64,000 nucleotides of DNA from Enoplolaimus lenunculus (GCA_030248215.1 JASANG010002509.1:248001-312000); one strand, 5' to 3'. Counted from the first letter of the stretch, positions 1 through 11,736 are shown. The notes: a model not told the origin generated them from the letters alone. Program-made: numbers and translations.

Positions 1-127
1 AAGTCTAAAATCAAACGTCGGCAGAAAGGCATGTAAAGCAATATTTTAGCTAATATTACGTATCAGCATACAATACTGCGATGCAACAAGTTAGCTCGTC
101 GCTCTGCGGTGTTCGACTTGTTAAAGA

Positions 128-180
128 ACCTGGCCCATGTATAGGAGAGGGCCGGATTGGTTTCCGGCGGTGCTGCAACT
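128..180. repeat. MITE-A terminal fragment
   Basis: About 50 bp resembling the GGCCCATGTA... end of the family A MITEs described at 921-1134, here with a GGGCCGGA core. The rest of an element is absent, so this is a truncated end. Confidence 0.5.
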
Positions 181-671
181 GCATATGTTCGTCAGTTTGA
201 AAAACTTATCGCTAACTGATCATAGGTGCTGTACGTATTTGAGAATATGGGCCTAGATCTATAAACGTATCCTATTGTACTTGTTATTCATAAGCTATAT
301 ACCAATAAAGCTTCACAATGCTTCCGTATTGTAAACATCTAAATTCATTTCTCTTCGAAAGGATATTATTTCGCGTCAACGCCGTTTCAGCTTTGAATAA
401 AGCGAGCCAAGAAATATTGAACAAATTTCTAATTGAATTTTGAACTGAAAACTTTGCTTTGAAATATTGGCAAATGATTTAGTGAATGGTAAACGTGAGC
501 GAAAAGTTACTCGGCTTCGGTGTACTACGGACCGAATATTTGAAAGTATGCGGCGTTTTCAAAGCTTTACAATTTTATCCAGGTCTATCATGGTCGCCGT
601 GTGAAATATTTGATTTGAGTGTACAAGTATAGACTAAATGAAGCAAAGTATAAATTAAACTGTTGCAGGTT
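181..671. other. no gene seen
   Basis: AT-rich single-copy-looking sequence with short interrupted frames. I see no recognisable gene or repeat in it. Confidence 0.5.
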
Positions 672-764
672 TAGGGTTGCGCTATACTTTTGTTGATGTG
701 TGGCGCCGTCCATCTCCCGCACGGTACCTTCCGTCACCCGTACGGCGCAGTCCGTAACAACCCT
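672..764. repeat. GC-rich element, family P
   Basis: Starts with AGGGTTGCGCTATACTTT and ends ...GTAACAACCCT. The interior is rich in CCGTC/ACGG and much richer in GC than its surroundings. The same start recurs at 63678 and, inverted, at about 14131, which defines a small dispersed family with CpG-rich interiors. Confidence 0.5.
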
Positions 765-920
765 GAATAAAAACTACAAAGAGCGTCAATGTTCTAAACT
801 CATTGATTGACTGTGATACTGCCAGCAGTTGATATACTTACAGACAGTAATTGGGACTGTTCAATGTGTCTGTAATTAAGAAAAATTAATCAGTTACGCA
901 AAGACATGGGTCAACCTTTT

Positions 921-1134
921 GGACCAATGTAAAGAACAGGGTCGAAACAGTATTATAAGCATATTCCTAAGCCTAAGCCTAAGCCTAAGTCTAAGCCTAA
1001 GCGTAAGAATAAGAATATTCCTAAACATAAGCCTAAGCCTAAGCCAAAGCCAAGCAAAAAATTAGTCTAAACATTAAACTTACTTTATTGCGCTCCCACA
1101 GAAAAACGTTCCGCCTCTGATCTTTACATGGGCC
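921..1134. mobile_element. MITE-A, reference copy
   Basis: Non-autonomous DNA transposon of about 214 bp. Ends are GGCCAATGTAAAGAACAGGG-like and, inverted, GGCCCATGTAAAGATCAGGG-like, each running into CGGAAC. The interior holds runs of TAAGCC (TTAGGC) hexamers and a conserved block reading AATTAGTCTAAA then AAGCTTACTCTAT near one end. Family-wide features: terminal inverted repeats of about 27 bp and, in several copies, exact 8-bp target duplications. There is no coding capacity. The superfamily is uncertain; the 8-bp duplication fits hAT, P or Merlin. Confidence 0.8.
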
Positions 1135-1212
1135 AACTTTTAGTACTTTTACTTGCGTAATTTACACTTACGCTGTCCTCGTAAAAAAATTTAGAAATGG
1201 AAACTGCAAGTG

Positions 1213-1350
1213 TTGAGCTATACTGGACGTCCGGTGTCGTCCGTCACCGTGCGTTATCCGTTCAGCGCCGTCCGTCACCTGACGGACGGCACCGTACGGG
1301 CGACGGACAGCGCCGTGCGGGTGACGGACAGCGCCGTACGGGTAATAGGC
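1213..1350. repeat. GC-rich element, family P-like
   Basis: Begins TTGAGCTATACTGG and consists of repeated CCGTC/GACGG and CGTACGGG words, like 672-764. These words make a short open frame (1210-1437) that looks repeat-driven, not genic. Confidence 0.45.
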
Positions 1351-1444
1351 ACTTTTGTAATTAGCAAAACAAGAAATTCCCCGAAATTCTTCTGTAACGT
1401 AGTCTTTGCCTATTTAAGACACTGGGCTGCTTGGTAGAAAAGTT

Positions 1445-1678
1445 GGCCAATGTAAACAACAAGGGCGGAACAGTATTATAAGCATATACCTAAGCCTAAG
1501 CCTTGGCGTGAGAATGAGCATATTCGTAAGTCTAAGCCTAAGCCTAAGCGTAAGACTGAGCATATTCCTAAGCCTAAGCCTAAGCCTAAACCAAGCAAAA
1601 AAAATATTCTAAAGCTTAAGCTTATTCTTTTCTAGTCCCACACAAAAACGTTCCGCCCCTGATCGTTTTACTTGGGCC
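1445..1678. mobile_element. MITE-A with perfect 8-bp target duplication
   Basis: Full element from GGCCAATG to ...TTGGGCC, flanked on both sides by GAAAAGTT (1437-1444 and 1679-1686). The exact duplication fixes the element ends and shows a fairly young insertion. Confidence 0.85.
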
Positions 1679-1686
1679 GAAAAGTT

Positions 1687-2161
1687 TACAATTTAATAGA
1701 CACTTTCAAATTCTGACAGTATGGGTGACACTTAAAACACTGTTCTTAAAAGTTTGGGTGCTAAAAACAAATCAATTTTTTCAAAAATTATATTATTTTG
1801 AACTTTTTGTATTTGCGATAATTTTAGAAACTCTTCTGACTTTCAAACTGACACCAAATCGTTGTCTCAATGACTTTGTGTTAAAAACGTCGCTTTTGCT
1901 CTCAAAATATTTCTAATTAATGACTGGTGTAATTAGATTTGGTCATTCGCAACAAACAGGGGCGTATATACAAGATTGAGTATAGGAGGGATATTTTTAA
2001 CTCGGAAATTATTGGCCAGACGAGAAAAATGGTACTTTTACAGGCATAAAGCTTATTGGATCTTTGCGTCCAAAAATCACAGTTGCCGGCCAGAAATAAT
2101 ATCCTGGTCGTACGCCTTATTTAACGATGAACTTATGGATTCAATTTTTTCTAATTCTTGT
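1687..2161. other. no gene seen
   Basis: AT-rich sequence with short frames (for example 1725-1916 and 1976-2269) that show no recognisable protein; the second runs into the next MITE. Confidence 0.45.
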
Positions 2162-2434
2162 TTAACCCTTTCTCACATGAATATTTTCAATTTCTATTTG
2201 AGATGTAATTTCAAGGTAAGATTGGGTCCCCAGTCTCTCGGGTTGAAGGCGTTTACGATGACTACTTAGCTATAGGAGCTTGACGCTCGAGCCCGAGGGG
2301 GCTCTCACGTTTTGTAGAAATTTTCCACTGCGCATATATGATAGAATTGTTGAGCACTGCTTACAGTGTCGGTGTTGCGCGTATATTACTTGTATTTAGT
2401 TGCTCATAGTATTCTCTATGACTTAAAAGGTTAA
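2162..2434 (-). mobile_element. piggyBac-like MITE-L, copy 1
   Basis: Bounded by TTAA at both sides, starting TTAACCCTTTCTCACATG and ending ...AAAGGTTAA. TTAA duplications with CCC...GGG ends are the hallmark of piggyBac. A central block with GAGCCCGAGGGGGC and, on the - strand, TAGCTAAGTAG followed by a degenerate box B recalls a tRNA promoter (see 32786-33089). Strand is given for the tRNA-like segment. Confidence 0.65.
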
Positions 2435-2737
2435 TCATATGAACACGATAGTGTTCATATATATGGTTCGCGCTTCTCAAGTGCGTATTTTCAGTTTAGT
2501 TTGCATGTTGGTACTCAAGTAATAGCAGACCTATTTCGTTTAAATTTTGTACACTGGTACTCTAGTCCGTCGGGAATATCTGTGCCAAAGGATTTGCGAA
2601 AAGAACGTGGCCTTCAGTAGTTACGGTCAAAAAACTCGTTACAGAAAGTGCACGAAATTTTCCATTTTGGTTCAGCACTTTTTTCCCGTTAGCTATGTAA
2701 TTTAACGGTTGTAACTTTCACCACTTTATAGAGCTTG
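2435..2737. other. no gene seen
   Basis: Unique-looking sequence between MITE-L and the 18-bp satellite; I see no features in it. Confidence 0.4.
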
Positions 2738-4436
2738 TGGTTGGTTTCATCCCAACTGTCGGTTTCACCCCAACGATTGGTTTCACCCCAACAGTCGGTT
2801 TCACCGCAACGGTTGGTTTCACCCCAACAGTCGGTTTCACCCCAACGGTTAGTTTCACCCCAACAGTCGGTTTCACCCCAACGGTTGGTTTCACTCCAAC
2901 AGTCGGTTTCAACCCAACGGTTGGTTTCACCACAACGGTTGGTTCCACCCCAACAGTTGGTTTCACCCCAACGGTTGGTTTCACCCCAACAGTTGTTTTC
3001 ACACCAACGGTTGGTTTCACCCCAACGGCGGTTTCACCCCAACGGTTGGTTCACCCCAACGGTTGGTTCACCCCAACGGTTGGTTTCACCCCAACGGTGG
3101 TTTAACCCAACGGTTAGTTTCAACCCAACGGTTGGTTTCACCCCAACCGTTGGTTTCACCCCAATGATTGGTTTTACCCCAACGATTGGTTTCAGCGCAA
3201 CGGTTAGTTTCACCCCAACGGTTGGTTTCACCCGCACGGTTGGTTTCACCCCAACGGTTGATTTCACCCCAACGGTTGGTTTCACCCCAACGGTTGGTTT
3301 CACCCCAACAGTCGGTTTCACCCCAACGGTTGGTTTCACCCCAACAGTCGGTTTCACCCAAACGGTTGGTTTCACCCCAACAATCGGTTTCATCTTAACG
3401 GTTGCTTTCACCCCAACAGTCAATTTCACCCCAACGGTTGGTTTCACCCCAACAGTCGGTTTCACCCCAACGGTTGGTTTCACCCCAACGGTTGGTTTCA
3501 CCCCAACAGTTGGTTTCACCCCAACGTTGGTTTCACCCCAACGGTTGGTTTCACCCCAACGGTTGGTTTCACCCCAACGGTTGGTTTCACCCCAACAGTC
3601 GGTTTAACCCCAACGGTTGGTTTCACCCCAACGGTTGGTTTCACCCCAACGGCTGGTTTCACCCCAACGGTTGGTTTCACCCCAACGGTTGGTTTCACCC
3701 CAACAGTCGGTTTCACCCCAACGGTTGGTTTCACCCCAACAGTCGGTTTCACCCTAACGGTTGGTTTCACCCCCAACAGTCGGTTTCACCCTAACGGTTG
3801 GTTTCACCCCAAAAGTCGGGTTCACCCCAACAGTAGGGTTCACCCCAACGGTTGGTTTCACCCCACCGGTTGGTTTCACCCCAACAGTTGGTTTCACCCC
3901 AACGTTGGTTTCACCCCAACGGTTGGTTTCACCCCAACGGTTGGTTTCACCCCAACGGTTGGTTTCACCCCAACAGTCGGTTTCACCCCAACGGTTGGTT
4001 TCACCCCAACGGTTGGTTTCACCCCAACGGCTGGTTTCACCCCAACAGTCGGTTTCACCCCAACGGTTGGTTTCACCCCAACAGTCGGTTTCACCCTAAC
4101 GGTTGGTTTCACCCCTAACGGTTGGTTTCACCCTAACGGTTGGTTTCACCCCAAAAGTCGGTTTCACCCCAACGGTTGGTTTCACCCCAACAGTCGGTTT
4201 CACCCCAACGGTTAGTTTCACCCCAACAGTCGGTTTCACCGCAACGGTTGGTTTCACCCCAACAGTCGGTTTCACTCCAACGGTTGGTTTCACCCCAACA
4301 GTCTGTTTCACCCAAACGGTTGGTTTCACCCCAACGGTTGGTTTCACCCCAATGGCTGACTTCACCCCAACGGTTGGTTTACCCAACGAACAATGTCACC
4401 CCGTGGTTGTTTCGCCCCAATGGTTGGTTTTATACA
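2738..4436. repeat. 18-bp satellite array
   Basis: About 1.7 kb of an 18-bp unit, GGTTTCACCCCAACGGTT, with a common variant ending ACAGTC in place of ACGGTT; roughly 94 units. The period is a multiple of three, so long open frames appear on both strands and encode hexapeptide repeats (TPTVGF, SPQRLV, HPNGWF, KPTVGV). These are artefacts of period, not genes. A higher-order copy is visible: the odd unit containing CCAACGTTGG occurs at 3521 and 3899, 378 bp (21 units) apart, and the AAAAGTCGG unit at 3811 and 4153. Confidence 0.95.
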
Positions 4437-4582
4437 AATACGTTGGTTAGGCGCTTGTTGTCAGGATAAAAGTTTATGTCATGCAAACGATTTATTGAAA
4501 CTCTGTATTTAGTTTAAACAGTCTTCTCATTTTTCATTGTTCAGATTGATGGATTAATCAGCAGCTTGGTAAAGCGGTTGAA

Positions 4583-4753
4583 ACTAGAAAAAATTGCTCA
4601 GCACTTGAGCAGCATGGAATATGCTTCATATTCCTATTAAAAGGATAGTAACTAGACCAGCACATTCGTTCGATGTAACCTGGAAAAATATTAAGAAACA
4701 ATGGCGTCCAAAATCATGTTGACTATTAATTCTTCTGAAACATATTGCGGATA
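4583..4753 (+). repeat. left arm of 171-bp perfect inverted repeat
   Basis: Begins ACTAGAAAAAATTGCTC and ends CATATTGCGGATA. Read base by base, its reverse complement is identical to 5253-5423. No target-site duplication or known transposon end was seen at the outer borders. Confidence 0.9.
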
Positions 4754-5252
4754 ACGAAATTTCTGTAATTTTCTTTTTGTAAGAAACAAATGTTTTGCTT
4801 AAAATGTGTATTGAAGTTTTCTACAAGAACGTACTAAACTCACCTTTGGCTCTCTATTAACATAGTTAATTGAATTTCATAAGAACACTGTATGGCAACA
4901 TAATTGGTGAGTTAGAGTATTGATGAACAATTTTGTTTTAGATACTTTCTGAAACAAGGCGTTGTCACAAAATGACTCGCAATTGATGCTTTAAAAACGA
5001 CTCTTTACTTTAGCCGACTTTTAACCTTAGCGACAAACAAACAAGTTTACAGGTCTACCGAGTTATTTGTTTCACTGCATAGTCACGACTAGAGGCTCAA
5101 AATTCTCACCGTATTCTGGCAGCATCGACTAATCTGGCAAAAGCAAACATCGCTCTACTTCAGCCATGTCTCTGTAACCCAGCCATTATCTAAGAAATTT
5201 CATAAAATGCCTAATAAATCTGCCAAAACTTTCAACATAAAAATAGATTTGC
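4754..5252. other. 499-bp spacer between inverted-repeat arms
   Basis: AT-rich spacer with no open frame of note and no recognised repeat. Confidence 0.6.
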
Positions 5253-5423
5253 TATCCGCAATATGTTTCAGAAGAATTAATAGTCAACATGATTTTGGAC
5301 GCCATTGTTTCTTAATATTTTTCCAGGTTACATCGAACGAATGTGCTGGTCTAGTTACTATCCTTTTAATAGGAATATGAAGCATATTCCATGCTGCTCA
5401 AGTGCTGAGCAATTTTTTCTAGT
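5253..5423 (-). repeat. right arm of 171-bp perfect inverted repeat
   Basis: Inverted identical partner of 4583-4753. Together with the spacer it forms an 841-bp fold-back structure. Confidence 0.9.
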
Positions 5424-6493
5424 ATTTAATCCGTCAAATCCATGACCATTTTAAGGGTTGTTTCCGAAACAAAGCTTAAAAATATCAGCAGAGAACACCC
5501 GATTTTGGGGTGGCAGACGATTGGCACTTAGTATTGCATTCGAAAATTTTACAATTTTAAGATGTATCTTTAATAGCACACGTATCGGTATTATTTATAA
5601 TATTGACTAATTGTTTTAAATTAATGTTCAAATCTGGTCATATTTTTCGCCTGTTTGCCTAGCAAACACGCTGTACTGAAGCAATTCGCAGTTAATTTGT
5701 TCGCTAAATTTCTGCACATTACAACTTGTGCTTGGAGTTTTAACTCAAAAACTCAAGCTTTTTAGGATTAAGAATCACTGGCAAAGACATGCCAGTTCAA
5801 AGGCGGAACTAAGAATTTTTCGTAAACGTAGACTTTGAGTGCACCGATATCAAAATACGTAATCTGAACGGAAACGTATAAAAATTTCAGCTTTAGCTTA
5901 TTTCTCATAATTGCTTACGCTCAGAGATTGATTGGGTGACTAGTCATCATATATTGCTCAGCCCCGGCTCTTAGAGATTGAAGATATCGTTTCAAGATAT
6001 GTTACAAAAAAACTGTTTCAGGGCGTTGGGATCGAGTTAGGTTGAATTATACATTTTCTGGTTGTGTATAGCGAACGAATTGTAAATTCTGGCATCTGAC
6101 CACGATACACAGTTATGGCATTTACTTCCGGTTTGTGAAAACCAGTTGTCTATTTGAAGTCGATCCGATTTTCCAGTCAGCCTACAATTTCAGTGATACA
6201 CAGCGTATCCCATTGTGAAATACATCCTGTTCTCAACCAAGCGTAATACGAAATACCAGTAGTCCCTAAATAATGGATCCTGAAGCGACCGACAGGCGAA
6301 AACGATTGATGTAAAATCCCATAACTGAAGTAAGGTGGTTAAAAAGCAAGCACTTTGCCAAACTTTGAAGTGGACCTTGCACTAATTTAAATTAGAACTA
6401 CAGCGACAAAGATAGTACTACACCAAATATAAAAAAAAATAATATCAACAACCCACCACCTAATTAATTGTTACGTTACAGTTAACAAATGAC
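5424..6493. other. no gene seen
   Basis: About 1 kb of AT-rich sequence with no long frame, no recognised repeat and no RNA gene that I can support. Confidence 0.5.
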
Positions 6494-6837
6494 CAGGGTG
6501 TAAACGGATAATAAAAATAACGGAAATGGATATTGAAGTATAAAAGTTTCAAAAATGTTTTATTTTTCTGCCAACACAATTAAGGCGTGCATATGTTCAC
6601 CGGATTTTCAAAAATTCGAAAGCAAAAATGACGAATGCATTGAAATTTTTAAGATTTTGGATGAATCTCATTATTTTAATTTCGTTTTAAACCAATTGCA
6701 GCATATCTGCAACGAAAAATTGCTATATATACGTGATTTCTACCTAACTTTGAAATAAAAATAACAGAATTTCCATTATTTCTGTAACGGTAACGGACAT
6801 CGATTTTTACCGGAAACGGATATACGGTTACACCCTG
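6494..6837. mobile_element. hAT-like MITE (CAGGGTG ends)
   Basis: Ends CAGGGTGTAAACGG and CCGT-rich ...GGTTACACCCTG, flanked by CAAATGAC and CAAACGAC (7 of 8 identical), which fits a hAT 8-bp target duplication. The interior has repeated AACGGA words. A 67-codon frame at 6555-6758 shows no family resemblance and is probably not a gene. It shares its terminal design with the element at 13388-13764. Confidence 0.7.
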
Positions 6838-6900
6838 CAAACGACACGTATCTTCGTATCGCAGTTATCTATTTTTTACCCTTACCGATATTGCGATATT

Positions 6901-7104
6901 GGCCAATGTATAGAACAGGGCCGGAACAGTAGCATAAGCAGATAATAAGCCTAAGCCTCAAGCCGAAGAATGAGCCTATACCTAAGCCTAAGCTTACGAA
7001 TGAGCCTATACCTAAGCCTAAGCAAAAAAAATTAGTCTAAAGCTTAAGCTTACTCTATAACAGTCTCGCCGGAAAACGTTCCGGCCCTGTTGTATACATA
7101 CGCC
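6901..7104. mobile_element. MITE-A' with perfect 8-bp target duplication
   Basis: GGCCAATGTATAGAACAGGG to ...ACATACGCC, flanked by GCGATATT on both sides. The interior carries TAAGCC hexamers. This GGGCCGGAAC subtype (A') uses TATAGAACAGG where typical A copies have TAAAGAACAGG. Confidence 0.85.
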
Positions 7105-7112
7105 GCGATATT

Positions 7113-7770
7113 TATCAAAGAATCCAAACTTTCTTGTCATGGATTGCAGTAGGCACATAATTTTGTTGTTTGCAAAGTTGCAATAAAATGCACGCTGACC
7201 AATTTGCATCTCATGGCTGTCGAATGCAACTAAACGCAAGTTAACCATTATATATTCAAATATGGATTTTTATCTATCAGATTTATCTTTTGATATTTTC
7301 ATCAGCATTTCATAACGTCGTAGACGGCACCCGTAACGACTTTCGCAATCTCTTCAGCGGAATGTTACATAATTTTGTGTACAATTAATGAAATTATATT
7401 TCACTATCAGATTGTTTCCGCTGAACGAAGTTTGTATTGACATGTAAATTGAACTATAAAAATTTATGTAATTTTACAAATAAAGTTTACGTTTAGTTTA
7501 ATTTAAGTAAGTAAGTGTACATTACTGGCATCGTCAGACAGCTCAATAGGTCGGATCAGCCTTGGTCTACCATCATTCTCCTTCTGCTGACGAGGACAAA
7601 GCTCGCTGAGATCAGATTGCCAGTTATACGCATACGAAAAGATATTATAATAACAAACTTAAGAGAATAATCATTTGTCTGGTCTGTGATGGAAGCAATC
7701 GGGTGAAAGTTAGGCAAATTTAGGTTTTACTAATGTAAATACACTCAAAACAAGAAACGATAAATCTATT
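7113..7770. other. no gene seen
   Basis: AT-rich; the 76-codon - strand frame at 7018-7248 begins here and runs into MITE-A', and shows no recognisable protein. Confidence 0.4.
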
Positions 7771-8039
7771 TGAACCATTTGCCACGTGAATATTTTCAAT
7801 TTCATATGAGATGTAATTTCAAGGTAAGATTCGATCGCCAGTCTCTCCGGTTGGACACGTTTACGGTGACCACTCAGTTACAGAAGGTTAGTGTTCGAGC
7901 CCGAGGGGGCAATCACGTCTTGTAGAGATTTTGCACTGCGCATATGTTAGAATTGTTAAAAACTGCTTTACAGTGTCTATGTGGCTCGTATATATTGTAG
8001 TTAGTTGCTCATAGTATAGTCTATGAGATAAAGGGTTAA
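7771..8039 (-). mobile_element. piggyBac-like MITE-L, copy 2
   Basis: Same body as 2162-2434, including GAGCCCGAGGGGGC and ending ATAAAGGGTTAA. The left end (TGAACCATTTGCCACG) has decayed, so this copy is older. Confidence 0.6.
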
Positions 8040-8130
8040 AAAATATAAACACAGTTTATAAGCTGAACCTGTAATATAGCAAGTACTGCTTAAATTAGAT
8101 TTCTTAGGCATTGGGTTGTAACAGTTTGTC

Positions 8131-8300
8131 AGGCCCGAAGCCAGCTCACCATGGTTGTAAAACTAATAAATCTTCAGGATGGGCATACAAGGGATTTCGT
8201 TGACTTTAGGTTCGAGCGAGGTTGAATATTTTCTAAGCGGGTCATAAACTTTGTTCCAGGGAGGGCTGACAGCACCTCGTGTCCCTCCTTGCATAGCTTC
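8131..8300. mobile_element. MITE-D, copy 1
   Basis: Family D ends are GGCCCGTAGCCAGCTCACC and the inverted GGCTACGGGCC. Between them are AAGGGTTTTCAATGACTTAC-like and GTTGAAAATTTTCTA-like blocks and G/C-rich runs. This copy has a mutated end (GGCCCGAAGCCAG) and a weak right terminus. About 165 bp, no coding capacity. Confidence 0.65.
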
Positions 8301-8773
8301 ATGAAACCATTTCAAATCGCTACATCTCTATAAAACGTTTATACAAATTTGGCTGCTAATGTATTAATAGTTTAGAGCTTGCAAACAACAGCATAATTAT
8401 ATTAAATTAACTGAAAATTCTTCAATATTTTCACAAATATTTATTGGCAAATAATTAACTTTTCATTCAGGCTCCCTCAACTACGTAGGTCAATTAGGGC
8501 GCCTACCTCCAAACAACTTCGTTTCTTCTGACCGAAATTGTTTTTTAATTATTACATAAAAAGAATTTCATGCTGAAAAAGTTTTACTTGTCTGCTCTTG
8601 AAAATCTCGCCTCATTTACTAAACAGGACTGTTTCGCTTACAAATTTCAACGCTTCGCATCAACTGTCGTCGAAATCTGTCGCTTTTAATTTTAAAATTG
8701 TCTTAAATTTAACACACAAAAAATAATCAATAAAATTTGAACGAAACTTTGAATCTCGCCATATGCTACATGC
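8301..8773. other. no gene seen
   Basis: AT-rich sequence with no repeat or frame that I recognise. Confidence 0.4.
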
Positions 8774-9007
8774 GGCCAATGTTTACTTTAAGGGGCGAAA
8801 CAGTAGATTAAGCGTAGTCCTAAGCCTAAGTCTAAACGTTGCAAAAATGTGTTCCTAAGCTTAAGCCTAAGCCTAAGCGTTGCAAAAATGTGTTCCTAAG
8901 CCTCAGAATAAGCTTAAGCCTAAGCAAAAAAATGTAATCTAGAATCTAAACCTACTTTCTTATGGACCCACCAGAAACCTGGACGCCCCTTAAAGTAACA
9001 TGAGCCC
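8774..9007. mobile_element. MITE-B, reference copy
   Basis: Sister family to A: GGCCAATG then TTACTTTAAGGGGCG at one end and, inverted, the CCCCTTAAAGTAACATG(G)GCC end. The interior has GTTGCAAAAATG, TAAGCC runs and the block CCACCAGAAACCTGGACG. Flanks CTACATGC and CTTCATGC match at 7 of 8 positions, an 8-bp target duplication as in family A. Confidence 0.8.
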
Positions 9008-9438
9008 TTCATGCGCTAGAAACCTTGAAACTTTTTCAACTGACAGCTTTATGCTGGCTGTACGACTACTGGAAAATAGATTATTCGTTAGGGTTTGGTG
9101 CTTTGCACCATCCTGACAAACGCGTTAATGCATTAAAACATCATACGCTACTCGTTGCGTTGCTATTTGCAATTTCGCTGCAACTCACACTTTACGCAGT
9201 GCATTTATGTATACATACTTGCAATTCTATTGGAGTTGACGTACAGTTTCTTAATGTGACACTTTATAACGTAGTATGTATGAGGTAAAGAATACTCTTC
9301 TGTCTCTTTCATGGGTTTTGATTTTACGTTAGAACGCCCGTTCAACTAACGGAAAGTCTTCTTAGCAATTGTATTGACTTTGAGCGACGCAATTGAGCAG
9401 TTTGCTCATTCTTGTTCTATGAATCACTGTAAACTTGG
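9008..9438. other. no gene seen
   Basis: Contains an 87-codon frame (9025-9288) with a hydrophobic composition but no recognisable family, no splice-supported partner and no sign of selection that I can see. Confidence 0.4.
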
Positions 9439-9648
9439 GGCCAATGTAAAGAAAAGGGGCGGAATAGTATTATAAGCATACTCCTAAGCCTAAGCCTAAG
9501 CCTAAGCCTAAGCGTAAGCCTAAGCGTATGAATGAGCATATTCCTAAGCCTAAGCCTGAGCCAAAGCCAAGCAAAAAATTTAGTCCAAAGCTTAAGCTTA
9601 CTCTATTTCCGACAGAAAAGCGTTCCGCCCCTGATCTGTACATGGGCC
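9439..9648. mobile_element. MITE-A copy
   Basis: GGCCAATGTAAAGAAAAGGG to ...CATGGGCC, with internal TAAGCC and TAAGCG hexamers. Flanks AAACTTGG and AAATTTTA are only partly alike, so this copy is older than 1445-1678. Confidence 0.8.
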
Positions 9649-11044
9649 AAATTTTATACCTCTAGTTTATCACAATGGTTTCCAATGTTAAGCTTCAAGG
9701 AAAGCTTCAATACGCTGACGGTTGTTTAAAATATGTCCCTTGCGCTTTTGTATTCGAACCTGGAACATAAGGAAATCATAGAGTATACCATATTCAAAAC
9801 GGAACAAAAACGCAATTTTACTACTACAATTTAACACAAAATATTAGTTTTCATCCCTATTGGAAGGGGGCGGGCGGCGGGTAGACCTCGATGGGCCCCC
9901 TTTTTCATGGATCCGTCAAAGTTTACTCGTGTACACTGATTCGTGTACGATCATCTATCATTTTGAATCGGCGTTTGTAGTAGTGATTTTTAACCAAACG
10001 GTTCACACGATTTGTAATTTTACACTGAAAAAATCCATAGTAAACAGTTAACGAAATTCACATTTCTCAACGTGAAAATAGTCGATGTAGCGGACTTTTT
10101 AAGCGACGTAACAATTTGTATCATCCAATGCGAACGGGGTTTTTATTGCTCCAAACACACGGTTGCACTATGCATCGACAAGTGTCCATTGGATCGACAG
10201 GGGCCACCAGCGCCATTGTCAGCTGAAGCTGTAACAGGGATCAAAATTAAAATTTTGTATTTTAATACTACAATTGCGTTTGGCTTCTTGTTCTCTTCGC
10301 TTGTGAATTTCTGTGATCGTTAGATGCTGGCCGTTCTGGTCAGAAGTTTCTCAATATGCCACTGCGTACAATATCTGTCAAGTATAGCGTGTTTTTCTTT
10401 TTGCGCAGTCTTAAAACAATTTCGTATTTGAAAATACTGCACAATATTTTGTTCAGAAACATTTCAAAATAGAAAATGACTGTCTCTACTGTAGACTGTT
10501 GTAAATGTTTTTAATTCCACTAAAAAAATTTTGGCCAAAATTTTAAAACATTGAAAAATTCGTTTTTGAAATGAATCCAGTTAAAATTATTTTGTTGTCA
10601 TTTGTCAGTTTGCTTTTTTTGGTGATGTCACAGTCAGCCGTTTTGGTCACACGTTCATTTTGTGTGAACTCAAACAAAAAATGTCTCACGTTTTTCCTAT
10701 TTTAAACAATTTCGTATATTTGATTCAGGCGGCGTATAACAACGCGTTCGAATAAGTTGAACTGAACTGCAAAATTTTCGTGAAGTACTCAGTTACACCA
10801 TATCTTGTAATTCGGTAACAAATTTAGGCCGACAAACGTTGCTCGAACGGTGCCAACAAAATTACAGCTAAAATAAAATGCTTTGATTACGAACAGGTTC
10901 GAAATATTTTAATTTGAACTCAATTTAAAATATGATTCAATAAACACCGTTTGTGAACATTAAGTGTAGCACTAACATTAATATTTGACTGTTTGCCGAT
11001 ACAATTAATGATAATTTAGGTTAATTGTAATATATTAATATTAC
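9649..11044. other. no gene seen
   Basis: 1.4 kb with two short frames (9860-10051, 10072-10323) lacking any recognisable domain. Otherwise AT-rich and without a visible repeat. Confidence 0.45.
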
Positions 11045-11361
11045 CCCAAGAGTAGATTATGACAACAGTGTGCAACTTTTGCGGTTTCGCATGGTACAAA
11101 ATGTAACACCGGGCGTCGCCTTTTTGGCCGACCACCTCTTGTTTAGAGGGGGAGTCGCTATCACATGAATACCTGTAAATTTAATTATAAGGGAAGCATG
11201 TTTGATGCAGCATACATAAAGTGCCATGGTTCGCACCGGTTGTACCCCCTCTAAACAAAAGGGTGGGAAAATGCGCAACTATTGCCGGATACATTGTTTT
11301 CTACACAGAATGTGCCCAGTTGTATACTCTTGTTCAAGTATGTATCATCCACTCTTGATGT
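11045..11361. mobile_element. MITE-H, copy 1
   Basis: Ends resemble CCAAGAGTGGATGAT in inverted orientation (CCAAGAGTAGATTATGA... and ...ATCATCCACTCTTGATG after variation). Subterminal landmarks are GCATGGTACAAAATG, ACACCGGGCG, TTGTTTAGAGGGGG and TACATTGTTTTCTACACAG. Noncoding; the 73-codon frame on the - strand here is repeat-derived. Confidence 0.65.
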
Positions 11362-11736
11362 TACTCAGGAGATGACGTCAGATTCTTCATTTGTTTGCCT
11401 TGTTAAACAATGAATCATTTATAGTACCTCTGCAAAAGGTTGAGTTTTGCCTGATGCGATATCACACAGCCTGGGATGGGATTAAAATGAACCCCCAAAC
11501 TAACGTTTTTGCTGGTGTTTTAGTAATTTTATAGCTGGTAAATACAAAAATCCCTTCTGAAGGCTTAATAGATCGTAGTTTCAAGCGTTTTGTTACTGGC
11601 TCAAAATTTTGAACAGCTCATATTTTTGAGACGGCAAATCTGGTCAGTCCTCGTATATGGCAGGGTACAGGGTAACTACATATATATTCGTTTAATATTA
11701 CCATTGAAGATATCAAGAGTTTAGCTAATTATAACC

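Noticed and set aside
2738-4436. CRISPR-like array
   Set aside because: Units abut without unique spacers, and the genome is eukaryotic.
2735-4469. Long overlapping open frames on both strands (up to 290 codons) encoding repeats such as SPQRLV and KPTVGV
   Set aside because: They arise from an 18-bp tandem repeat whose period is a multiple of three; frames on both strands are equally open and no start, splice or domain context supports a gene.
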